A stretch of DNA of 64,000 nucleotides from Cymbidium sinense (lineage: Eukaryota > Streptophyta > Magnoliopsida > Asparagales > Orchidaceae). Location: positions 28,115,906 through 28,179,905 of the forward strand of contig CM038221.1 in the NCBI GenBank assembly GCA_021442155.1. Reading direction: 5' to 3'. The notes beneath the pieces are model-generated. The model was not told the DNA's origin, did not search any database, and was given only the letters and a program-made list of their open reading frames with translations. The position numbers were made by a program, and so were the translations under genes. Of the stretch, positions 1 through 9,500 are shown piece by piece (positions within the stretch are counted from its first letter, which is position 1; each line of letters starts with the position of its first letter).

Positions 1-27
1 CGCACAAATGCAGTGAATCCAGACGAT

Positions 28-321
28 TCAGGAAGCGAAAGAGATAAAGGAGTAAGGAAATAACAGAAAGGAAAAAAGATTAGTGAAGAGGTACCACGAG
101 ATAGTCGTCTTCAATATACATCTTTTTAGCTGCGGCAAAGCCGGGCTCGCCCTGCGGTCGCGGGTGGAGAGAGACGGGAAGAAAGATAGGGGTGCGGTGG
201 AGGACTTGTTGGCGTGACGGATAGACAAAAGCAAAGAAGTAGCAGGAGAGCAGAGGCGACCGCCGCCGGCGTCCGCCGCGTATGCCAGGAAGGCCGACGA
301 GCTAAGGGTGACTGCAGCCAT
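28..321 (-). CDS. N-terminal exon of an unidentified, probably plastid-targeted protein
   Basis: An open frame starts at the ATG at 321 and opens with MAAVTLSSSAFLAYAADAGG. It is rich in Ser, Ala, Thr and Arg and poor in acidic residues through about residue 65, as in chloroplast transit peptides. The DNA is GC-rich down to about position 130 and then turns AT-rich, so the coding exon probably ends there. Candidate splice donors are GT at 119-118 (exon end 120) and GT at 94-93 (exon end 95). The frame after that, down to the stop at 28, is probably intron. The remaining exons lie left of the window. A different frame near 95-130 could encode KKMYIEDDYLV, which looks more protein-like and would need a frameshift. 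I do not recognise the family. It lies on the same strand as the truncated CCD gene but begins with its own Met, so I treat it as a separate gene. Confidence 0.5.
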   Translation of the reverse strand: MAAVTLSSSAFLAYAADAGGGRLCSPATSLLLSIRHANKSSTAPLSFFPSLSTRDRRASPALPQLKRCILKTTISWYLFTNLFSFLLFPYSFISFAS

Positions 322-1096
322 CCTTTCAGTCTTGAAGCAGAGTTCGGAGTTTTTAGTGACCGGGAGCAGCGGATAACATTAAACAGTACGGATATTTTAG
401 GGAAATTTAAAATAAAAAAAAAAAGATTTTCACATATTATAACATTCTCATATATATATATATATATATAAAAGAATTGTGTGACATGTATATAAATCAT
501 CCAAAATATATATTTAAAAAAATTTACGTATAACATAATTTTTTATAAGAATTTTTATATACATAATATTCAAAACTTATATATTTTTTAGTTCATTTTT
601 TTTAACTAATGATTCTATATATTTACGTATTATGATCAAATCATTAAAAATTTGATAAAAGTAATATATATATATATATAAGATTCATGTGAATTTTAAT
701 ATTGAAGTGATAATTTGAAAAAAATAAAATAAAATAATGCTATTTTTATAAATATGCATATTTTTGAGTGATTTGTATGTAATTGCCCCTTTTTATATTT
801 ACATATCTAACATCTAAATTTTATATTTACAAATATTATACTTTTTTTATATATGAAAATATACATTTAACTTCAAAAATTAATGATAATATTAATTTTG
901 ATAATATTAAATATTTATATACTATTTATATAAATATAAAAATTTGAATAATAGACATAAACATATAATATTTATATGCTATGCATGAAAATTCCCCATA
1001 TATATATAGTTAATCTAATGTGTGTTCACATGTAAATAATAGATTTTGTTGATTATGTGGTGGAATAATTTAATGGTTATTTGTTTTAATGTGGCA
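322..1096. other. AT-rich intergenic DNA with a dispersed AT-rich repeat
   Basis: There is no credible gene here. It would hold the promoter of the exon at 28-321. Short (AT)n runs occur at about 451-470 and 665-680. The stretch at about 760-1000 resembles about 24,185-24,320 (short blocks about acatatttatata and aaaatatacattt in the same order), so it probably belongs to a dispersed AT-rich MITE-like family. I found no carotenoid-oxygenase exon here. Confidence 0.5.
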
Positions 1097-1690
1097 TTTC
1101 TATATTTTATTTAGGGGATGTTTGATTGCAAGAATTATGAGTGTAGTAATAAAAATGTAGGGATTTGATTTTTTATTTTTTATTTTTTATTTTTTATTTT
1201 TTTATTTTTATAGTCAGTAATCCAAATTTAAAGCATATGTATTGGAGATTTGGAATACCCAAAATGTCCATTTTGATGAATTTGGAATTAACACAATTTG
1301 GGAAATTTCCGAGTGCGAGGATAACTTGTAGCTCGCCGTTTATAGTGGTAATGAATTATTTTGAGGATGGACACAATTATAAAATTCCCCATCTAATTAA
1401 ATAAAAGAAATACTTTTAGGGTAGGCAAATATATAAAATTATAAAATTATTCATCTCATTAAATAAAATACATAATTTTAGATTTATAAGAGGGCATTCC
1501 TAATAGAAATTATTTAGAGTTACATAGGCCATATGAATTCAACAATAATAATGCAGGTCTATTATGTCTATGAAAAAAAGTAGTTCTAACATTTACCTCT
1601 TATATTTAAATATTGAATTACTAATTAATTTAGAGAGAGAGAGTATTGGTAGTCTTTCTTTATGTGTAAAAAAGTTAAAATAGCAATTTC
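1097..1690 (+). repeat. Left outer inverted repeat (non-viral flank of the EPRV inverted repeat)
   Basis: This segment is the near-identical reverse complement of 19,584-20,205. Both copies begin at a catttctata block. Both contain a MITE-like end (ggggatgtttgattgcaag, next to TTA), an (ATTTTTT)n tract, and a region with the word ctcgccgtttatagtggtaa or its close match. Both end in a (GA)n tract just before the viral sequence. The GA tract is about 6 units here and 14 in the right copy. The segment has no viral coding character, so the inverted duplication appears to have captured host or older MITE sequence as well as virus. Confidence 0.8.
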
Positions 1691-1883
1691 TTCTTGTAAC
1701 GATCAGATGCTTAAACAAAAGGTTTTCAAAACTAGAAAGCTTCGAGCTTCTACTAGTATAAACCCATTTGTGAAACTTTTATCCAACCACCTCCTAAACT
1801 CTTAAATTAGGACCCTCTTAGAAGACATTAATTTGATTCTCTAAACTTAAGTGAAAAGTATGTGTAGCTTGAAGATATCGTGA

Positions 1884-2700
1884 ATGGAAGATTCAATGAA
1901 TCATCAACCAAACCGATATGATCAATCAGTAATATTGAAAAGTTCAAAACTTTTCAAGAATTACAAGATCCTCATCCTCCTTTTGATATCCAAAACTTTC
2001 TTATTCCAAAGAAAAATTTGGAAAAACATTATTATAAAAAAATCCACTCCTCAATTTATTATTTGAGGAAGATACTCATTTAGAATTCTATGATGGAGAT
2101 TCTTTATATGAATGGAATATTGATGGACTTTCTGAACATCAAATCATTCATACCCTTCATCGAATGCTTATGCTTGCTATAGATATACAATCTAGACATC
2201 AAGCAAAATCTCATATTATTGCTCGAGCCATCATTTCAGGATTCTCTGGAACTATGAAAGGATGGTGGGATAATTTTCTCAGTGTTCCTCAAAGAGAAGA
2301 CCTCCTTAGCGAAATTGACTTAAGTACTAAGGATCTTCCAAAAGAAAGAAAACTTAATGAAAATTGGTCTATAATCTAATCAAATAATTATAGATCATTT
2401 TTTGGATCCATTGAGATCAAGGAGAAAAACTGCTCCTTACTCCAAAATTAAGATGTCCATCCTTAACCCATTTTTTGATGGTATAAGGATATATTCTAGC
2501 AGCGTCATGACACTTTATGATGCAAATAGCCTTCACTGGAAGCAAAATTCATTGAAGGCCTTAATCTATTCTTGAAAAGGTTAAGGTTTATCTTCTCTCT
2601 ACTACGATGGAACCATAAATATCTAACATATGAAAACCTTATTTATGTATTAAAAGCGTCAATGCGCTCGATCTTAAATTAAAAGATCAAATGAAAAGAG
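1884..2700 (+). pseudogene. EPRV copy A: coat-protein region of the polyprotein (broken)
   Basis: Frame fragments at 1884-2066 and 2164-2379 align with the minus-strand copy at 18.6-19.6 kb. The 2164-2379 piece includes the tryptophan-rich block GTMKGWWDN, which is characteristic of the capsid region of plant pararetroviruses. Downstream the frame continues in pieces to the basic domain before the zinc knuckle. The reading frame shifts several times and contains stops, so it cannot be translated as a whole. The normal role would be the virion capsid. Confidence 0.7.
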
Positions 2701-2954
2701 AACGTCTATTTGAGCGTCACCAACTTGGCGAATTTTGTGAGCAATTCAACTGTGATCCTCAGGTACGTCCTTTATCTTCCAAACATAAAGAAAAAACACA
2801 AAAGACTGTTTTTCCTAAACGTGAAAAATCACGTCATAACAAACGTGACAAATTCACGCACAAATACAGGCACTCTCGTCCCTCTGGATCTAAAACCAAA
2901 GAGACAAGAGAAATAAAATGTTACAAATGTGGATAGTCATTACGCAATAGATGC
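2691..2954 (+). pseudogene. EPRV copy A: basic domain and zinc knuckle of the capsid region
   Basis: A lysine/arginine-rich stretch (2691-2910) leads to a Cys-x2-Cys start of a CCHC zinc knuckle at 2919-2930, followed by an in-frame TAG. The last cysteine codon remains at 2952-2954 and the His position is lost. CCHC knuckles in caulimovirid capsids bind the pregenomic RNA. The equivalent knuckle in the minus-strand copy lies at 18,380-18,416, and a shortened one lies near 10,510-10,530. After the knuckle, 2951-3133 holds an acidic Glu/Ser-rich linker. Confidence 0.75.
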
Positions 2955-3549
2955 CGTCGAAGAAGTTAAATGAACTTCAAATTGACGAAGGGTTAAAACA
3001 AACCCTGATGAAAATTCTACTTACATCCTCTGATTTTGAAAGAGAATCAGAAGAAGAAGAAGTAGGACATATTTCATCTTCATCCTTATCAGATTCTGAT
3101 AAATATGATAAATCTGTTGCAAATCTGCGATAGATTATTATAAAAATATAATAAATATGATAGGTGCAGTATACTCACCCACGAGCAAAGACCAATTAAT
3201 TAAACTTTAGCACAAGTTGAAGATGATTCAACTCATGATAAAATTATCGATCTTCTTAATGATAAGAAGAAAGATAAACTAGAAAATTTAATTACAAGCC
3301 TCCTATATACTCCTTATCATAGTATTTAAGAAAAAAAAGGCGAGGCAAGTTATCTTCTAATTCGCTTCTTTAGAGCTAAAAGAATTAAAGAAACTAAAAT
3401 TAGAAGTTCAAAATTAAAGGCGGCAAGAAAAATGAATGGTGTCTGGATCTTGAAATTCATCAAAAGATACCCAATTCATTTGAAAATATAAAGCCGATTC
3501 TAATCGAACTTTCAAAATATTCAAAAGGCAATATACCGAAATGGTATAT

Positions 3550-4218
3550 TTCCATTAAATTAATTATAAATAAAGAATTTATTTTATCAAATTTAAGCCT
3601 CTAGTTGATAGGGAGATTTAAATTGTATACAAGAAGGAATAATTCCTTCTAAATATTTTGAAAACTAGCCGGTTAAAGCGGCCACGGTGAGTCTTTACAA
3701 ATTAAGTATAAATTATCATCTGGGCGTCAAGATGATGTTTATTCAAATGCCTTTTATTTTAGTCAAAATTTGACACAACACATTATTTTGGGAACTCCTT
3801 TCTTCTTAAAATAATGCCAATCACTAGAATTGATGATCAGAATTCCGATTTTCTTTGGGATAAATAAATAACATTCTGTTTTATCACCAATCATAAAAAA
3901 AATATCATAAATGAAATGAATAGGCTTAATAATAAGTCTATGCAAATAAATTATTTACAAGAAGAAATTGCTATTTTAACTTCTAAACAACAAATTTCTT
4001 CCCCAAAATTAAAAGAAAAAATTCAAAATTGCCACCAAAATTCCAAGGAAGTTTGTGGTGACAATCAATTACTTTCGGGAAAGAAAGACTCATGTAGTGG
4101 ATCTCATACATTGATAATTTCAATGAAGCGACATTCCACTAAAGCTCATCCTTATCAAATGAGCGAGCACTACCTTATTTTATGCAAAAGAGATTATGAT
4201 TTATTAAAGAAAGAATAA
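3550..4218 (+). pseudogene. EPRV copy A: aspartic protease region and protease-RT linker
   Basis: The region around 3600-3640 matches the place where the D[ST]G active site of a retroviral-type aspartic protease should be. The Asp codon is present but the following Ser/Gly codons are disrupted here and in the minus copy. A more intact linker frame (3916-4218) contains a coiled-coil-like segment of alternating Asn, Lys, Gln and Leu, and its counterpart is on the minus strand at 17,287-17,547. The normal role is cleavage of the viral polyprotein. Inactive as read. Confidence 0.6.
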
Positions 4219-4870
4219 TTCAATCCTACTCTTGGGTATCTGCATTCTATGTTATGAATTGAAGGAAAGAGGAGACGACTTGTAATTAATTATAAGCGTT
4301 AAACAAATTTTAAAATGGATCGGATATCCAATTCTAATAAAAGGGATTTATTAAATAGATTGCATAATGCAAAAATATTTTCAAATTTGATTTAAAATCG
4401 GGATATTGGCATCAGATAAAAGAATGGGATCGCTATAATAACATTTACGGTTTGGACATTACGAATGGAGCGTAATGCCCTTTGGTTTAAAAAATGCACC
4501 TTAAATTTCAATATCATGAATATATTTAAAGATTATTTTAAATATATTTTAGTCTATATTGATGATGTTGTGTTCTCAAATATTGATGAACACTTCAACC
4601 ATCTAAAAATATTTAAATGGTTAATTTTAAAAATGGATTAGTCATTTTAGCCAAAATCAAATTATTTCAAAGCGAAATAAGATTTTTAGGCCATAATATA
4701 TCAATGCTTCTATTATACCAATTAATAGAAGTATTGAATTGCTAATAAATTTTCGATATCATTTTAGATAAAACCATTCTGGCGTTCTTAGGAGCTCTCA
4801 ATTATGTAGTGATTTCTATCAAAATCTTGCAAAGATGCGACACTCTTTGATAGATTAAAAGAATCCCCAC
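4219..4870 (+). pseudogene. EPRV copy A: reverse transcriptase domain
   Basis: The RT palm is recognised by the block RRLVINYKR near 4268-4300 and the catalytic YIDD at 4555-4566, with hydrophobic residues on both sides. After it, an FLG-type motif and the thumb/connection region follow to about 4870. Several stops and indels break the frame. The normal role is copying pregenomic RNA into DNA. The equivalent YIDD in the minus copy is at 16,775-16,786. Confidence 0.8.
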
Positions 4871-4871
4871 C

Positions 4872-5110
4872 ATGCGATACTCATACCATGGCGGTCATAA
4901 AATTAAAGAAAGGGTTCAAAACCTTCCCTATCTTAATCTTGCGGACCCTACAAGTTTCAAAATTGTTGAAACCAATGCCTCTGATAAGGGCTATGGAGGT
5001 ATCTTAAAACAGCGAAAGAATTCTAAAAAAGAATTAGTTCTTTATTTATTAAATGGAATCCTACTCGAAAAGTATTCCATTATCAAAAGAAATGCTTTTA
5101 CGTGATTAAG
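4872..5110 (+). pseudogene. EPRV copy A: RNase H domain with a changed catalytic Asp
   Basis: The 77-residue open segment contains ETNASDKGYGGIL, the first conserved block of a caulimovirid RNase H. Family members have Asp where this copy has Asn (the N of ETNASD), so the first catalytic acid is lost even where the frame is open. A PDFLTREF-like end of the domain is recognisable near 5300-5325. The minus-strand copy is scrambled at the same place (around 16,340-16,390). Confidence 0.7.
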
Positions 5111-5289
5111 TGCATCACAAAATTTCAAGATGATTTACTTAATCAATATTTTCTCCGTTATTATTTGTTCCTCAGTCAAATACATCATTGAACAAGATGT
5201 CAAAAATTTAGTTTCAAAACAAATTTTTTGCATCATGATCCGACTTTCTATTTTGACTTCATCAATTCATTAAAGGTAATGAAAATTCT

Positions 5290-6160
5290 CTTCGATTTTC
5301 TAACCCGTGAATTCTTAGGGGCGATCGGTGGATCACCCCATATGGAAGAATGACCACTCTAGCAGGAAGTCCTTCTGTCGCCGCGGCCGCCTAATGGAAA
5401 ATATTCAATTCAACGATTGGCATGATCGAAAAGACATATCTTTATGGTACTTCCTCTTCAACTACGGTTGAAAAGGGTGAACCTCTAAAAGCAACACCAT
5501 CCCTAAAGATGTCAGATAAGAACTGTTTATTTCTAAAGAAATAAAATAGAATATTATTGAAATTAATCCTCGATTATTCAATAAATAACTGGGCCTTATT
5601 TGAAAGATATTTGGGAAACAATCCTTTCCCATTTGAATCTACTCTCAAGAGAGAATTATGAAAAATCTTAATACAATTAAAGTGTATTGAAATTAATCAT
5701 GTTCGTGATCAGACGAACCATACAATTTTGTATAGCAAATGTGTTATACAAAAAATTTTTCATCAAAGTGAATGAGGTTTAACTCCATTCCAAGAAAAAA
5801 AAATGTATTTTTATCCTCCACTAATTTACAATACAAAATTCAAATTATTAGCTATTATAATGAAGGCCTTCTTCTTCTTAATGACAAACAAAGGCATTCA
5901 TGGATGTTCATCATGAACAAAGGATATCATCAACAAAGAACTTCCAAAGATGGTTCTTCCGATGGTAAAACTATTTTGGAGCGTAATTAAATATTCTGAT
6001 CCAATCAAAGAGGTTTTCAATGATGGAAGTCGCCCCAAAATGAGGGCTATTAATCTAAAAATGATTCAAGCACTTGAACTTGGAATTAAGGACCCCTTCA
6101 ATCAACATCCTTCAAAGACAATTTCTATTAAAATGGTGGAATTCAATCAACCTTGAGGAT
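5290..6160 (+). pseudogene. EPRV copy A: C-terminal region or second ORF of unknown function
   Basis: After RNase H, coding-like sequence continues (pieces at 5772-5990 and 5950-6156). Its counterpart on the minus strand (15,407-15,748) has the longest open segment, 113 codons, with blocks such as KDIWETILSHLNL and SWMFIMNK shared between copies. Conservation of these words in both arms, and in weak form near 12,500-12,780, supports a real former coding region. I cannot assign a biochemical function. A translational-transactivator-like or ORF2 product is possible but unproven. Confidence 0.55.
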
Positions 6161-6499
6161 AAGCTCAAGCAAATTAAAACCATTATTAAAGCTTATTAAT
6201 CGATCCTAAAAAAATTACGATTTTGAGCTATCGAGATGGTACAAAAGCATCAAACGACGTTATCCTCATGAGACCAATATTCAACATAAGGAACGTCTCA
6301 AAAAAATCTACAAAAATTAACTCGCCAAGGTGTTTAATCACTATATCTCAAGGACAGATGAGTCTTACGGCATCGACGAATCCAGGAGAAACCATAAAGC
6401 GTACCAAGAAAAATAATTGCTACGTTCCAAAAGTAGCCGCTTATCTTAATCAGCAAGGAACCTACTTTATAACTCATAAAGTGGGACCCACCAACTGAA

Positions 6500-6620
6500 A
6501 TAATTGCTACTTTCCAAAAAGTAGTCAGCTTATAATTTGCTTTGCTTCACCTCTAAGCAAAGTATCTTTTTATTTTATAATAGTAGCTTTGCTTACACGC
6601 AAAGTTTCTATTAAACAATG
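6500..6620 (+). promoter_or_regulatory. EPRV promoter-like region (TATA box between inverted AAGCAAAG words)
   Basis: A TATA-like run (tattttataa, 6571-6580) sits between the word aagcaaag (about 6556-6563) and its inverse ctttgctt (about 6588-6595). A further cgcaaag follows. The same arrangement is on the minus strand near 14,780-14,830. Its place after the last coding region and before a leader fits the pregenomic RNA promoter of a caulimovirid. Function is inferred from position only. Confidence 0.5.
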
Positions 6621-6830
6621 AGTATTGAATTTGCTAATAAATTTCTTGATATCATTTTAGATAAAAACTAGCTACAGCGGTTCTTAGGAGCTCTAAATTA
6701 TGTAGCTGATTTCTATCAAAATATCCCAAAGATGCCCCACTCTTTGACAGATTAAAAGAATCACCATGGTCAATATTCATACCGCATGAGGGAAAATTAA
6801 AGAAAGGGTTCAAAACCTTCCCTGTCTTAT
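6620..6830 (+). pseudogene. EPRV fragment: duplicated end of the RT/connection region
   Basis: This 210-bp piece repeats 4735-4930 (the FLGAL-type block through the start of RNase H) at a place where the leader should follow the promoter. It is therefore an illegitimate junction between two viral segments, not part of a normal genome order. Confidence 0.65.
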
Positions 6831-7131
6831 CCCGTCTTCGTCGCAAATGGCCATTCCTTGTTGCGTGATGCTTGATATGGTTATAAGTCCTATTCATGGT
6901 TGACTGTCTGGGATAATTCTCTGGTAGAGGTTTATATTCCGTCTTCGCCGCAAATGACCAGAATCTAAGTGCGAGGCTTAAAAGGGTTGTAAGTCCTGTT
7001 TCTTATTGACTGTCTGGGAAGATAATTCTCTCATGGAGGTTTATACTTAGTTTGTTTTATCCTTATATGGTGATTTGTTTCAAACTCTCCCTACATCATC
7101 TTCCTCTCTCCCTTTTTCCCTTTTTGGTTAA
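6831..7131 (+). repeat. EPRV leader with an internal duplication
   Basis: This is untranslated leader upstream of the movement-protein start. Two related copies of a roughly 115-bp unit are present (about 6831-6945 and 6946-7050). Each holds the words ccgtcttcg, aagtcct, gactgtctggg and ataattctct. The remainder (7051-7131) is shared with the leader at 13,640-13,707 and, in reverse complement, with 14,201-14,290. Confidence 0.6.
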
Positions 7132-8340
7132 ATGGCTTCTACTTCTTCTGAAGTAGCTTCTAATCTAACGATTAGGAGAAATAATACTTTAATCAAGAAC
7201 TCAAATGATGAGTTCCCTTGAATGAAGAAGACCTAAATAGATGGTCTCTCCCAAAATTGATAAAACTATCATTTATTAATTTGGAACTTTTGATTTTAAG
7301 GAAAATCTTCGAAAATAGAACAAACCATTATCAGATCAAATGGATAAAATCATTTATCTACTAACGTTTGAAGATCTGCATAAATATATGCAAGATTTTA
7401 AATATTTTCATATAGGGATGATACAGATAGTATTCAAACCTTTAACACTTAAAGGTCTAAATGCTTCTATTTTAGCAAGCCTAAAAGATGGCAGATGCCT
7501 TCACCTCCAATCTAATGAGTGTAGACTATGCCACTTATTTCAACACCTTTCCAATCTAAGTTTATCTCTTTCGATATAAACCTTTTGAAGCTTTAAAATT
7601 ACATATTTACTTTTATGGTTATGATTTTTCCGTTCAAAACTATTGCTTTAATTTTCGTAATTCATTTTCGAAGTTTTAAATACTCTAAATCCTAGAGTTC
7701 AAAGCTCAACCTAGCAATGAACTACTCGATTGAAACAAATCTTAGCATCCCATATTGCTACTAACAGAAAGTGATTAAATATTCATCATAATTATACCAT
7801 ATCGCACCAAGACCTTCCATTAATCAAGATGTGATCGATATCAAAAATACATGTTGAAGTTAGATTCAACCCTCGGATCATTACACTTCCTGGTTTCAAT
7901 CCTTCAAACCTCGAAAAGTTAGATGGTTCACACACTCCTCAACCATCGCCGAGAGGCCCTTCGCCAAACAAATCATCATATCTATCATCCAGGAGAGAAA
8001 ATCAATTTCCACTCCATCGAAATGAACTTTAGTCTTAATGAGCTACAATAGGTTCTAAGACTAGAGATTGTTCGAATACTTCCAACCAAATTATGATAAC
8101 TTTCGATTCTGATATATAAGTTTTACTTCTAGAACAACGCCTCAAATAAATGATTTATATTTTGAAAATGAGAGAAAGAAATAGTCAAGCCAAAGCTATT
8201 CCTTTCGTAGTGATAGATGCTCAATCTACTCAAGTGCTTTTAACTACCAAAAATGTCAAATAGCAAAGGAAAATATATCTTATCCTCCATTAAAAAATGG
8301 TGGATGATAAACCTTGTAATTAGCAAAAAAATAAGTTCCA
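7132..8340 (+). pseudogene. EPRV movement-protein region, N-terminal part of the polyprotein (broken)
   Basis: The ATG at 7132 follows the leader. The first frame stops after 29 codons (7219). A later open piece (7340-7579) has the typical movement-protein block HIGMIQIVFKPLTLKGL, which places it in the plant virus 30K movement superfamily as seen in Caulimoviridae. The protein would enlarge plasmodesmata for cell-to-cell spread. The rest, to about 8340, is recognisable only because it repeats at 9065-9500. Start codons with the same context are found at 13,708 (+) and 14,200 (-). Confidence 0.7.
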
Positions 8341-9060
8341 TCCATAAAAAGGAATTTAATTAATAATAAGATAGGATATATTATTCTAAAAATCTTATTT
8401 CGCTTTGAAATAATTTAATTTTTCAAATGACTAATCCATTTTTAAAATTAACCATTTAAATATTTTTACTTGAAGTTTCATCAATATTGTTTGAGAATAT
8501 CGTAACATTATAGATAGAATATATTTAAAATAATCTTTAAATATAACATTCATGACAAGAAATTAAGTGCATTTTTAAATGGGCATTACGCCCATTCATA
8601 AATGTCAAGTAAATGTTTTATAAATCCGACTTTGATCGATGCCAATATCTTGATTTTAAATCAAAATTTAATAATACATTATGCAATCTATTTAATAAAT
8701 CCTTTATTAGAATGGATATCCGATCCATTTTAAAACTTAGAATGGAATTAATTACAAAGTCGTGGTCCCTCTTTCATTTTCTCAATTCATAATATTTAAT
8801 GATATATGAATGATGTTTATTCTTTCTTTAATAAGAATCTCTTCTTCAAATTTCTGATAAATTCTCATTGACAAGGACGATTTTTAGAATGTCTCATTCA
8901 AATTATCAAGATGATCCACTACATAGTTTATTTCTGAAGGTCACCACAAACTCTTAGAATTTCCTAATTTTGAATTTTTCTTTAATTTTGGGAAAAATTT
9001 CTAAAAAGTTAAATAAGTAATTTGTTCTTGTAATAATTTATACATGACATTATTCTATTT
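8341..9060 (-). pseudogene. EPRV RT fragment, inverted within the movement-protein duplication
   Basis: This is the reverse complement of roughly 3,900-4,690 of copy A: protease-RT linker through the RT palm. It matches the minus-strand copy at about 16,650-17,430. The YIDD codons are mutated (near 8,505-8,515). It lies between two plus-strand copies of the same movement-protein segment (7,870-8,340 and 9,065-9,500), so it marks an insertion or inversion between duplicated pieces. Confidence 0.65.
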
Positions 9061-9064
9061 ATTT

Positions 9065-9500
9065 CATCAAGTGAGTCAACTCCTCGATTACACTTCCTGG
9101 TTTTTCAACCTTCAAACCTGAGGTATCTGGTTCACACACTCAACCATCTCCGAGGCCGCCAAAAAAATCATATCTATCATCAACTGAGAGAAAATCAATC
9201 TCCCACTCCATCTAAATTGAACTTTAGTCTTAATGAGCCACACAATAGGTTCTAAGATTAGAGAGTTAAAGGAATACTTCCAAATGATTTTGGTATAGAA
9301 GTTTTACTTCAACAACGCCTCAAATAAATGATTTATATCAAAAATGAGAGAAAGAAATAGTCAAACCAAAGCAACTATTCCTTTGTAGCATGATTTTGGC
9401 TACTATGCTCAATCCGCTCGTTGTTTGCTTTAACTACCAAAAAGGCAAAACAGAGCAAGGAAAAATAATTGCATCTTATCCTCCATCAAAAATGGTGGAT
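9065..9500 (+). pseudogene. EPRV: second copy of the C-terminal movement-protein segment
   Basis: This repeats 7,870-8,340 with many small length differences. Shared words include gaactttagtcttaatgag and tggtggatgataaacc. It continues directly into the coat region of copy C at about 9,500-9,660, where the frame at 9469-9660 spans the movement-coat junction. Confidence 0.65.

Larger units (their letters stand above)
1690..6620 (+). mobile_element. Endogenous plant pararetrovirus (Caulimoviridae), copy A, left arm
   Basis: A decayed viral polyprotein region read left to right: coat-protein region (about 1690-2700), CCHC zinc knuckle (2919-2954), aspartic-protease region (about 3550-3900), reverse transcriptase with a YIDD active site (4555-4566), RNase H (about 4870-5110) and a C-terminal region (about 5560-6160). 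It then ends in promoter-like DNA. Many stops and frameshifts rule out a functional product. The order and motifs fit Caulimoviridae with a petuvirus- or florendovirus-like single polyprotein. The genus is an inference. There is no integrase, as expected for this family, so integration was by host processes. The copy is mirrored on the minus strand at 14.8-19.6 kb. Confidence 0.85.

Noticed and set aside
28..321. The plastid-type exon as the missing part of the CCD gene
   Set aside because: It begins with its own Met and a transit-peptide-like stretch, and has none of the CCD C-terminal blocks. It is on the right strand but looks like a separate first exon.
214..471. 85-codon plus-strand frame
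   Set aside because: Antisense shadow of the GC-rich exon on the minus strand, ending in an (AT)n run.
1173..1205. LTR or promoter signal in the (ATTTTTT)n tract
   Set aside because: Simple repeat only, present in both outer inverted repeats.
6652..6897. 81-codon minus-strand frame
   Set aside because: Opposite strand of an EPRV RT fragment and leader. No motif.
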